From assembly GCA_916613615.1 (NCBI GenBank), contig OU744725.1, positions 11,080,708-11,144,707 on the forward strand: a stretch of DNA of 64,000 nt, given 5' to 3'. Source of the DNA: Steromphala cineraria. Its lineage: Eukaryota; Mollusca; Gastropoda; Trochida; Trochidae. Numbering within the stretch: position 1 is the first letter of the stretch; each line of letters opens with the position of its first letter. Under the pieces are notes generated by a model. That model did no database searches. It saw nothing but the letters and a program-made list of their open reading frames with translations, and had not been told where the DNA came from. Position numbers and translations under genes: made by a program. This document shows positions 35,276 to 46,700 of this stretch, in pieces.

Positions 35276-37185
35276 CGAATTTGTTTATTTCACGACTGAA
35301 CACTTCATCAGAGGAAAATCCTTCAACAAAACGGGTGATTAAGTAAAAAATAAACACAGGATTTTTTCTCACTACTCATCAAAAACAATAAGTGATGTAA
35401 ACGTAACAACATTTCATCTACATGTACATGTATGTGAAGTTTTTGACAATAACAGAAATCTGACCATTCTCACCATTGCTGTAACTTAATATGACTCATA
35501 ACCCCTAACATGTAATGGCACTCAATGGGAACATCTGTTATCTCGTATACTTTGGATGAACTACGATCTTTTGTACGTAAAAGGTCATCAATAGTTTCTA
35601 TATAATGTAAAAGTGAGCGTGAAAATTTATTTGAGGAAATTAGTCAAACAATCATTTATAAGAGTACAATATGAATCATTCGCTCGACATATTGTCAATG
35701 TGGAAAAAAAAGAAGAAACGTTAAAATAATCTATAACTAAATTGAGGAAAATTGACAAATCCTCAATCTTTTTACTGAACGGGTAAATCATGAAGTGCTC
35801 GTGTAGCATGACATGAGTTCATGAAATGTACAGGTTAATGAATGGCAATTCAAATGCAATGAATGGATGATTAGTTGATAGATTGGTAGATGCATCCATT
35901 TCATGAAAGTGAAAGGTTAGTCACAGAAACCTGTGAAATAAGTGAGCAGTAGCGTGTTTAAGGGGGGAAAATAAGGTGATGTAAGAAAATAAAAAAAATT
36001 ATTCAAATTGAAAGACATGTATTAAACTAAATGAAGCAAAAGTATTATTATATATAATTTTGGTCAGCTATGCTTTTCTTTTTTATCAAACAAAATGAAT
36101 TTAAAGTGTACAAACACAAATGACCGCCAATGTACTTTATGTGAATCCTTATAATTTCATCTCCGACTACGGATGATTGGTTTGTGTAATGAGATTTTTG
36201 ACACTATCAAACTAATACATTGAGCATTTAAAATTATAATTATAAGTAAAAAATTTAAAATATGAAATTATTAAAATAAGTGCTTCTGCCCGTAAAATGT
36301 AAACATATGATCCATACAATTATGTTATTTTCAATAATGTATGCTGTAAAAAGTAAAGTGTAAAACGTTTCTTCCAGTTCAAGAGAAATTGAGACACATT
36401 GCAAAACAAAGTAAAACTTTTACTTGTAGATAGATAGCTTACTGAGTAACACGCCTTGATATATTGTCAATATGTAATCTTAAAAATAACTATATAATAC
36501 ATGTACAATTCCATTTCAATTCTTACAAACATCCGATGGGATTAACAAGCAAATCTCCTTCACCTTCTACTAGAATTCCCAACTAACTGATTAAGCATTT
36601 TGTATTGAATTGTCTTAATTTTATTGAAAAACACGGCTTATTGTAACATGAATCTCAACTTTAAGCTTAAAGTGAATATTTTAGTTTTATGTAATAGATA
36701 GATATTCTTTATATAAGCTTTTTTTTTTTGTTCAAAATTTGGTAAAAAATTAAGCAGAAATAATGACAAAACCAATTTTATTAGCATTTGACCCTTTTTT
36801 TGGACATGTATTTGAACTTAAAGATACCAATAATCTAGGGATATTGAACCATCTCGTAAATTATGAAAGTAATACAATAGTCAGTCAAGGACGATAGACA
36901 AGTTCCAGTAAACACAGCATATGAACTATTGGCCTCGAGGTTCTGCTCAAACAGTCGTTTGTAACAATATGTCATGGACTTGGCTGATATGGTATTGTCA
37001 TACCTCGCTAAGGTAAGGTTTACCACCTTGGTTCTTGCTTTGTAATGAACACTTCTAGAACATAACAAAAGCAGTTAGATATTGTTTTGATCACAAGGGG
37101 AAACGGACATGTATATCACGTGATACCCTATTGTTACCTGATAATATAACAAGTTGTGATTTAAAAAATACTTTAATGTTCCCTA
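35276..37185. other. Unit 2 middle module, first part: no gene
   Basis: Matches unit 1 14045-14186 and 16016-18170 at both ends. 35943-36292 is an old inverted MITE copy. 36300-36690 is unidentified AT-rich sequence not found in unit 1. Minus-strand frames 35627-35809 and 36835-37068 have no support as genes. Confidence 0.6.
35943..36292 (-). mobile_element. MITE copy 2: old, inverted, about 350 bp
   Basis: Reads as the reverse complement of the MITE at 7250-7604, with clear matches around 36128-36230 ('gattggtttgtgtaatgaga'). The ends are decayed: 'gagcagtagcgtg' at the left and 'gtgcttctgccc' at the right. The flanking TTAA is no longer intact. It is clearly more diverged than the other two copies, so the family was active over a long period. 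Absent from unit 1. Confidence 0.85.
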
Positions 37186-37194
37186 TATAAATGA

Positions 37195-37379
37195 AACTAG
37201 TATTGTGCCCAATGCACCTGGTAGCCGCAGTTGAAGCAATGTTCGTTCCTGATATGCTGAGCACCAGGCAAGGAAGCAATATTCCCCATAGTTTAACCTT
37301 TTTTGGTATGACCCGACGAGGAATCGAACCCCGGCCTCCATGTGGAAAACTGGACGCACTACCAACTGAGCTACTTCAC
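37195..37379 (-). mobile_element. tRNA-derived SINE, unit 2 copy
   Basis: Orthologous in position to 18175-18355. Its boxes are closer to consensus: A box 'tagctcagttgg' (about 37373-37362) and B box 'ggttcgattcc' (about 37331-37321). The T stem (CGGGG with CCTCG) can pair, but the acceptor halves cannot. The body toward 37195 contains 'cctggtgctcagcat'. The overlapping minus-strand frame 37183-37458 is not a gene. Confidence 0.78.
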
Positions 37380-37868
37380 AATTGTCAACTTTGTAAAATT
37401 TGAAATTGTTAGAACTCTTTATGTTGATAAACTTGTCCAATAAATCAACAATCATCAATCCAGCAGTTCCTCAGACCATGTTAAACCAATGACAACTATC
37501 GAGAGAGGTCGATGCTCTTCCCAGACACCAGCCAGCCAGGAATGTGTTGACTTTATCATAAGGGACCGGGAGTCATAAACTAGGATTGGCAAGGTTCAAA
37601 TATTGACATGTGGCCTCTGTGGACAAAGATTTAGTATGTCTTTATTCATAGGTCAAATGTCTTAGTTGTCTTAAGGTTGTTATCGTTAGGAATGATTTCA
37701 CAATATGCGACATGTTTGCTAATGAAGCAGCGAAGGGGTAGGCACTTTCTTTGAGAAGGATTTTGTAACTCTTCCTAAGTTTTCTAGGAACCATGACCTA
37801 AGACAGAGTTTTATGCAGAGTTATTGGCAAACACAAGGAAATGAAAAGAAAAACAATAGAGTTACTCT

Positions 37869-38232
37869 TTAAAAAGGCAGTAGCACGTTTTTTGATAATT
37901 TTATATTTTAAATATTTCACTGATAATTGTAAGTTAATGCTAAATGTATTAATTCGACAGTGTCAAAAATCACATTACACAAGCCAAACATCCATAGTCA
38001 GAGGACAAAATATGGAGATTCACATTAAATCCATTGGCAGCCATTTTTTGTGAACACCTTTAATTGATTTTGTGTAAGAAAAATGAATCGCATGGCTAAT
38101 CTTTACGTTATATATTTAAATTAGTGCTGCTTCATTTAGTTTAAATACATTATCTTTCAATTGGAACCATTTATTTTCATTTTCCTGACATCACCTTATA
38201 TTCCCCATAAAAACGTGCTACTGCCCCTTTAA
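37869..38232. mobile_element. MITE copy 3: 356 bp, TTAA target site
   Basis: Element 37873-38228 has the same structure and internal sequence as copy 1 and is flanked by TTAA (37869-37872 and 38229-38232). Unit 1 has the empty site 'gttactcttaaactc' at about 18824. The left end has two changes (aaaggcagtag in place of aggggcagtag). Together with copy 1 this gives two independent insertions at TTAA with known empty sites. Confidence 0.9.
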
Positions 38233-40750
38233 CTCCCACCCCCGGGAATGATTGATTCGATTTGAATATAACTGAGAGAATAGTAAATTCAGAAATGTCG
38301 TAATTATGAAAAAAAGTCACTGAGTTTTCGTTATAATCAAACCTTCAACTCAAGCCTCTACAAACTTGAAATCTTGTTGAAAGGGAGATACAAATTTAAA
38401 ATGTATTACAATGGTACAATATGATTTAATTCACAAGTAAACGACAAAGGTGAAGAACAATATTGTTGGACATTGATTAAGCGAGAGTTCAATGTCCTGA
38501 CCTGACCCTGGTTATACCAACAAGAAGAAGGGAACAAACAATGGTTACGTATAAACCTCTGGTTTTGTTTCAATTTAAGGCTGTTAAACCCAACAGCTAA
38601 ATAACCGTAGAAATTAAGAGTAATGATTACATATTTTTGAAAAAAGTACGGACCATTCACTCTATAAAAACATAAGTATTTAAACTGTTATTAGAACGTG
38701 GGCGATCACATCGATAAAATAAGATCTATATGTTAAGTATAACGTGTTTCATTTGCTTGCCTTTCGGATCATTAAGTGTCGCTATTCAAGCGTTTCTATT
38801 TTGTTAACTTTAAACGTTAAGGTGTTAAAAGTTTGTGTTCTTCCATATGATAATTATTAACTGTCTTTGTAAATGCATGTATATACACTATATCAACTGC
38901 TATGTACGTTATCAGGTTCAGTTTTAGATTTCTTTCATCATATATAATGTTTGACTTAATAATGCTAGTATATTTTTATTACTGTAATCCGTTAATAACA
39001 ATTTAGGATTGAGGATATACCATGGTCTTTTATATTCTTTAAAATGTTTTGTAGAAGTTGCATTAATAATGCTGAAAAGGATAACAACTTTTTTATTTAA
39101 ACTTTCAGATGTTTCTTGTTCATATATCATGAATATGGAAGTATTCATCCATATATTTCTATTAATTTCAACCCCTTTTTTAATTGACAGCATAACACAT
39201 ATATTTTTACCATTAAGTCAACATATCGATAATAAAAAGTGGATAAAGTTCACCGATATGATCATGTTATTTTGTACCTACTGTCATTTACACTTCTTCT
39301 GGAGAAAGTAAATGTACTGAAATACAATATTGAAGGAGTTGATAGTCATTTCACACAGTATATTCTCACAATTCAAGGAAACTCAAAACAAGGCAAGAAA
39401 TGCTTGCAAGTACTTATATATCATAGCAGAAATAACAATTGTCGAAGTTTCTTTTCTGGTGTAGAGTGAACTTGTTAATGGAAGTCAGCAGATGTAAAGG
39501 CTGTTTCAGTTTGACCGAAACCTCTATAATCCTATCGTCTTGACTTCACCTTTGCTCAATTCTAATCTTTAATAAGTCAGAGAAGTCAGTTTTAATTGAA
39601 TTTACAAATAGATTTCATGAACGTAATCGTCAAAAAATACTTCAAGTGATGTCAACACAGCACCTACTTAAAACAACCAAGCTAAATCATGAAATTCTTC
39701 ATTCGTCATGGCATTTTAGAACTTAAGCACATTGGAGTTGCCCATACCAGATGCAAAAGTAAGAAAGTTAGAGAAAAATTGATAAAAGTAATCTTGAAGG
39801 GTGTCTGCTGAAACAAATATGACATCTGCTTATCTTAGTTCTAAATTACAAAAGTTTTAATTTGAATTTACTTTTTATCAGTTTGTGTTTAATAAGAATG
39901 AGGAGAACCACAAGTTATACCAATATAGTTAAGAGCTCAGCCCAGTTTGCACGTCATGCTCAATCGTTTCGAAGAAACACCTCCCTTTCAATGAATACTA
40001 ACAGATATGATATCAAACCTCACTCACCATTTGATTAATAACGGATGCTGCTTAAAAGGTTGGCAAAACTAACAAGGCCAATGAACTATCAAACTAAATT
40101 GTCTTTTCACTTCGTTTGGTCGATGGATCATGTTTGTTTTATAAGCGTCTATATCTTTTTAAATGGATATAAAATTGCTCTATTGTGACAAACAGTTTCA
40201 GTTTACAGACAGAGAATAATTCATCCTTTGTATTTCAGCACATTTACTTTCACCAGAGGAAATGGAAGGTGCAGTAGGTACAAAATAATATGAACATCTA
40301 TGTGAATTGTATACATTGTTTATTATTGATATTTTGATTTAATTCTTATATTGTCGAGTTACAGCACTTTTTTTACTGCATTTAGCAGTATAATGTTTTT
40401 GTTAAAAAAGCCAGATTGGTAATGTAAACAAATACAATAAAAGACTTTTATTCACGAAATCTTCTACAAAACTATAAAGCAAACACATTACTGCATTTTC
40501 CTATGGCAATAACCAAGAAGTCCACCAATAGATTTACGAAGTGCAGTGAAAGTCGATGGACTACAACCACTACTGTAACATAATATGCACCATACGTCCT
40601 GACAAGAATTTGCACTTAAAAATCCATATCTTCTAGGGTCATGTGTCAACCTTGTATATCATGAGAGTAAGACAATACCTAGTCAATTATGACGGACAAT
40701 TTAAGTGAACACAAATGCAGACTGTAGTTTCCAGTCACTTATTTGCAACA
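38233..40750. other. Unit 2 middle module, second part: no gene
   Basis: Matches unit 1 18840-21060, with about 270 extra bases at about 38730-39050 that unit 1 lacks. Contains the diverged hairpin relative (39069-39168). The plus-strand frame 39239-39469 has an appealing C-terminal half, but all differences from unit 1 there change residues, which argues against selection on a protein. Confidence 0.6.
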
Positions 40751-41758
40751 ACCAATCTGTGTATTGTCTGAATTGATAATATCGACCTACCTATCCATAT
40801 TTGCTGATAGGTATTGGTCCTTTTGCTTGGTTTCAAAACGATTTCTACTTGTTCGAAACAAAGCATTGAACTTACTTGCAGTTTCATCACTTGCCATTTT
40901 TGATATTTTGCGTATACTTAAATAAAAATATTTAATGTCAGTTTTAAGGTTAATGTTAAGTGAAAAACTTGTGTGTACTGAATGCTTTGTCCTTCAATGA
41001 CTAGTTTTCAAATTTCTGAAAAACTACCAGACAATCAACTTTTAATTGGGTTCTTAGAATGAGCTTTTAACAACAATAAGGTATGAGTATAAGAGACAAT
41101 TGCCCGAAGCTAAAGCTCATTTCGTATTGTATTAGTGCATGTTTTTGAAAATATGGTAAAGATAAATATTTTTTATGTTTATTGTCGATCCGGAACATCA
41201 TAATTGAAGAATGACATGAAAGTTACTTTGATCGCCAGGGTCATTTAATCAAATTCAGAATTCTAGAACTGTCCTGCTAGCGTAACAACCACAGTAATTA
41301 AAATCCAATGCACTGATAAGAGCTTGTAAAATCTCCAAAATAATTGGTAAGTAACTGCACAATGATTCTAACAGGATGCAGCGTATGGGTGAAACATTGA
41401 ACAAGCAGGGCTAAGTAATAATGAGGCAGGTTGAAACAAAGCATTCCGACTGGCTTCGGTTAAAAGGATATCTCTTTAGATACATCAAAAATGAAGGTCC
41501 TAAAAATCTTGTATTAAACATATTTATGTATATAATTCTTATTCCTTTAATTCCAAAATCCACTTATATTATAGTGCATAACAGAAATTGGATTCAATTA
41601 TTGGACATATTGTTGTAAGTCAGATACTCTACTGAGAAAACAAAAAGAATATATTGCAGTGAACACAGTCAGTAGGAATTGCACATTCTTCTTTTTATCG
41701 CTATCCATTTTGTGTTATTTCTTTGAGAAGCTTTTAGAAGTCGAACTGACAATAATGA

Positions 41759-41907
41759 AGAGGAATATATTGATGACAACTTCGCTATTCATGGTATGCG
41801 ATGTTTTGACACGGATTCTTGTGTCTCTGCTTGAGAATGACACGAGAATCTATTTCGAAACGTCGTATACCATGAATAAAGAAATAGTCATCCATATATT
41901 CCGTTTC
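41759..41907. repeat. Rep-B hairpin, copy 3
   Basis: Same layout as copy 1, with more mismatches in the inner arms (GACACGGATTC against GAGAATCTATTTC). Confidence 0.8.
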
Positions 41908-41909
41908 AG

Positions 41910-42027
41910 TATTATCATGTTGTATTATTTATGAAAAAAAGGAATCTACTATCCATGTTGAGGATTTTATTAATTATGTTATATCTAATATTCCTGAACA
42001 AGAAAGACATAAAAAGTCCTTAAACAA
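41910..42027 (+). other. 118-bp open block, Rep-B copy 3
   Basis: Same length and open frame as the other three, with three residue changes (D to E at one codon; D-E to E-R at two adjacent codons). Not recognised. Confidence 0.3.
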
Positions 42028-42510
42028 GTAATATATTAAATGTGTTTTACGTCTTGCTCTTGTCTGGCTCTGAGCTCAATATAGCAATATACTCATTATG
42101 GTTTCTCCTCCTTGTGTGTAGTTTGACAAATTATGTTATCTATAGGTTATTTACAGATCCTAGATACTTATAAGTTATCTGATGATCTTGGTGTCTGGTG
42201 CTTTTCCCTGCGATAATGTTTATTATCAGACTACATTTCTCACCTTATTTTTGGTGATGTATCATAAACTAGTAGGAGAAGGGAAGTTTTTTTTCAAAAA
42301 GCATGACAGTCGTTATTGGTTTTCTTCCTTTTCATCAATAGTCAAAGGTTATCTCTTATTACACCTACTTGAAACACCAATTAATGTCAAAGTCAAAGTA
42401 CATATGTATGCATATCGGGTCTAGGTCTGAGAAATGACATAATAAATGCTCCTCTTTCCTCCGTTTCAATTTTTATGATTATTTTAAGTTTTATGTAAAA
42501 CTGTAAATTA

Positions 42511-43783
42511 GAAAACACCACATTTTCGTGACACATATTTACGTAAATTTATATGATTAATAATGTGTTCAAAGCAAAACCACCATATCACACTTCCAAG
42601 TGGAACTAGGATACTACATGTCGCTTTTAATATCCTAAGTGTCTTTCTTGTTGCTTTAGAAAAGTTATCAAAATGATCTAAAAGACAAAATTAACTAAAA
42701 AACACGCTCAACATGTCAGTTTTCTATCATAATCGAGACTTAATATATATCTTTTTATCTCTTTCAACACGGTCGCTCGATCGACTTGCAAAATGAGACA
42801 ATCTGATTTTTGTGGTGGATATGGTGAAAGGAACGTGTGCCATATTAATAGGATGAGCACAGCACCAAAAGTGTGTACGCCAGGGGTAGCGCTATTGTCA
42901 TAAAACAGTTAAATGCTACAGATTTGAACAAATCCTGATCCAGTCACATAAGAATCGATTATTTGAAATCCTTTCACTTGAATTGATGCATGATTTTTAA
43001 TGAACTTGAAACTTTGTGTGCAACCCTCCTTCTCGCTCTGAAATATTAGCTACAGTTTCTGCAGGAAAAGCTATTCAATAATTCAAGCATTGACTCATTA
43101 GCATGTCAAGGATTTCTCGCCGAGGTTCTAATCTTGATTATCGTGCACCTTAGAATATTTTAATTTGAAAGTTCTTCAAAAGACTTAACAAGACAATGTT
43201 TAAGCAATTTTACATGAAAATCTTAAGACATTTGTTTAACGATTGCTAAAAGGTCTATTTATAGTTAATGTCCTCGTCCACCACATAAGTAACATAAGTT
43301 ACATAATACAATTTGAATCAAAAGCGACAACGACAAAGTGTATTCAATAATTACTATAATTATGGAAGAAGGAAGCAATTGGGAAGATTCGACTATCGTA
43401 GATCCAAGGGGACATTATTAGGACCTGTGATGTGAAGATTACTGAAGTATCAATGAAATTATTTTAGCCCTGATCAGGTTAGAGGACATGACTCTGACAC
43501 GACACTGTTTTATCATCCACAGGGGTTTAGCTGTAGGGTACAAAATCTATACTACAACCATAAAGATGCAGTTATGCCTAAAATATTAATAAAATGTTTC
43601 CGGTTTTTACATGCATGCAAAAGTGATGCGATGCAGAATTTTCCATTTTGTCCTTGTTATTGAACATGAATAAAAATGGAATAAATATAAAGATTATATT
43701 ATTTTAGTAACGCGGAAAAATATTTTTGAAGGTCTTCAAACTTTAAAAGTTCGTATCTCAATGTTTTCTAGGCTACAGGTAGT
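42511..43783. other. Unit 2 tail module: no gene
   Basis: Conserved with units 1 and 3, and passes into the unit 3 start at 43784. No coding signal seen. Confidence 0.65.
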
Positions 43784-46700
43784 TCCATGTTTTCCTTTTC
43801 AACATCTTCATACAAGGCTTGATGCGTGGGTTTGAGACTGACGGGGGCGGAAACCTGAAACATGTTACTTTTTCTAGGCTTAATACTCTTGTCTGTATTT
43901 CATATCAGCATCCCTAGCTTACATGGACCGACAATTATGTATGAGTTTTGTATGAATGTTTGTCAGCTGGATTAATCCTCCTGGAAACATGACCACAAAT
44001 GTATTGTTTCTGATAATTAATCAAATTTACAATGAACCATCAGGTGAATGAAAAAACTGAATTGTCAGATGCGATCTTCGTGTTGCTGCTCTTCCCCAAC
44101 AGAAAAATCAGTTCTGAAAGTACACATCAGCTCACAATGTACTAACATTCAAAATAACGTATATTGTTGTTTTTTATATTTCATTATTTGTGCAAAAACA
44201 TTGCCACTTTGATAAAATCTTGATAATTTGAAGATACAGTTGTTCTTTCCCACACTTCGATTTAAAATTAAATTCCAGACTTGCATGTGTTACTTTTCAA
44301 ATAGGATAGACACAGTGGTTATATCAATTAAGTATCAATGAAATGTCTGACTGTAGCCTAGAAAACAGGAAATAATAGTTTAAGTTGTATTTTAAATGTG
44401 TCAAATACTTCCCTTTGCCAGTGTGTTAAGTTTGTACGAGAATACGCTACTGACAAGTGTTATATTCACTGTGTCTTACTGCAAAGTTAACCATTAATCA
44501 GCCTTCAGAGAATTCGACGATGTTGTAAATGACGGATGTTATACATGCTAAGGTACATATGTCAAAGAAATACTATTAGAATACTATTTTATCTTTAAAC
44601 ATTTTATCCTTTCTTATTAGATATACATGGTCAAAATGGTCAAAATGGTAGATATTGCTCTTTATTAGTATATCAGTGTCTCTGTTGAAGTATTACATGC
44701 AAGTATTTAATGTACCCCTAATTTAGCATAAATGCAAGGAACAAAATTGAATATTGAATCTTATGATATAAGAAAATATCTTCCTTTACATGAGTCATAC
44801 ATGTAGCTAGAGAAACATCTGACCTTTATCAACTACGTTTTCATCAACTTCGAGAAATTAGCTAGCTTTCTCAAATGATGAGTTTTCTTTCTAATAAGTC
44901 ATTTCTAAATGTCATATGAGTTTAAAATACAGAACAATTAATAACTCTGTTTTAGTTTTGGTCATTCTATGTTTATTATCTGAAACATCCGCAGAAAATA
45001 AATTATAAGAAACACTAGACGATTTTTTTCTTTACATTTGAATTTATTTAACAATTTTGTGAACTTACTATAATCCTCGTCGGATTGGAGTTCTAAGTAT
45101 TTTATAGTAAGAAAATAATCAAACGTTTCTTTCAAAATGAAGATGATTGATGAGAAAGTTTGTGATTTTAATGAATACCATACTGTGAATCTTGCCATAT
45201 TGAATCTCATTTGAATGAATTTACATTATTGTAAACTTTGCCATATTGAATCCCATTTGAATGAATACAATATTGTTAACCTTGCAACATTGTACGTTGT
45301 TTAATGTTTCAAATGAGAATTGAAAAACAGATTGAGAAATTTATCTTTTCAGAAGCAGTAAGAATTAATTTTTTTTTCAATTTGAAATATTTGTGCAACC
45401 AAGATCTAAGTAAAAAGGTGACAAATTAAACTTTAAATTAAACGACATTGTATTGAAAAGCTCTTGGAAAGTCTCTGAAAAAGTTTGATAAAGCATTGGT
45501 TTAAACTAACTTCAACTAACAGTAACATGGAGAATTCAAGAAAGGCTTTAAACGATAGCTATTGTGAATTGATGCGCAACAATTTACATCAAACATCTAT
45601 GTTTTTTCTAATTCAATGAGAAATTTAACTTATTTCGTAATTACTTTTTGCTCAGTTTAAATGCTTTAACATCAACAAATAGAAGACTTTGTTATAAAAA
45701 GAACAGCAGCTTGTCGTTGGCAGAGATTTATCTGACCTTTATTAAAAGGTTTTCATCAACTTCAGGCAAATCCGTTTTCATTTTCAAATTCCGATCTAAC
45801 ATAAAATGTTTTCCCTAAATGCCAAATTAAAAAAGGAATGTATGTCGACCTGTTTTTGGAAAGTTGAAGTATTTAAGTAAACAAGATTATCTAGGTTGTG
45901 GCAAGTAGATTTGTTTGGATTAGAAAACATTTTCTAATTTGCATTCCCCCATGGTTCTAGATTAACCCCACACGGATAGAGAAATATCAACAAAGATTTC
46001 GAAAATGCATATTATTGATATCAACGCAAACCTGCCGTTTTAAAGAGAAGAAAACAAAGCTTAATTAAATTAATTGATATCCTTGCATGTGTAATCATAG
46101 AAAAGTTACTCAGTGTGATTTTGATTTATCGTATTTCGTTAAGTTATTACTAGAGATTGTTGCAGTCTATTGTGTAGTCTCCTATGGTGGCTCACGTAAT
46201 CCGATGATAAGATAATATTTTCTAAATAGTTGTTATCAAATATTCATTGTAAATGAGTTGCCTTTTCAAAGTGATCGAACACACTTGCGATAGGTCCTTA
46301 CTAAACGTTATCTATAAGAAATGGTTTTCTTTACATAAGTTCATATTTAAACGTTTATACGACATTTCATTCGAATTTCTCAAGGATATACTTTTGACAT
46401 TTTCATCCGAAAATTTAATCAAATTCCACCTGTATATGATTTGCTTTTTTTGCATAGTTTTTATGTTATTTGAGTAAATTACAACTTTTATATGTCGAAA
46501 TTATGATTTCTCCTACAGTTTATTCCAAATAAACGCTACAGAGACTTCTTTGATGCTTGATATCATTCGGTTTATAATTTGGCACGTAACAAAACAAATG
46601 CGCCTTTGCAAATGTACAGTAAAACGTTTATCTAGAAACAGATACAAAGAAAATAAAGTAATAAACAGGATGTTCCATTGCAATGTAGTTTTGGCTTGCC

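Larger units (their letters stand above)
40751..42510. repeat. Rep-B module, unit 2 copy
   Basis: Third Rep-B copy, from 'ttgtctgaattgataatatc', including about 140 extra bases near 41310-41450 compared with other copies. It includes a hairpin (41759-41907) and the 118-bp block (41910-42027). No gene is called; frames such as 41659-41934 run through the hairpin. Confidence 0.85.
23925..43783. repeat. Macrosatellite unit 2 (about 19.9 kb)
   Basis: This is the second direct unit, in the same order as unit 1. It lacks about 1.06 kb near its start: after 'cctgaaacag' at about 24005 it jumps to sequence matching unit 1 position about 1138. It also lacks the extra Rep-B copy. In its place it has a block at 34196-35275 that unit 3 shares and unit 1 does not. 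Private gains are an element at 28133-28405, a composite insertion at 28667-29690, a local tandem duplication at 29778-33434, and two copies of the TTAA MITE. The other frames match unit 1 with scattered substitutions and short indels, as expected for non-coding DNA. Confidence 0.93.

Noticed and set aside
39239..39469. 76-codon frame with coding-like C-terminal half
   Set aside because: All base differences from unit 1 in the aligned part alter residues, and the upstream part is out of frame in unit 1.
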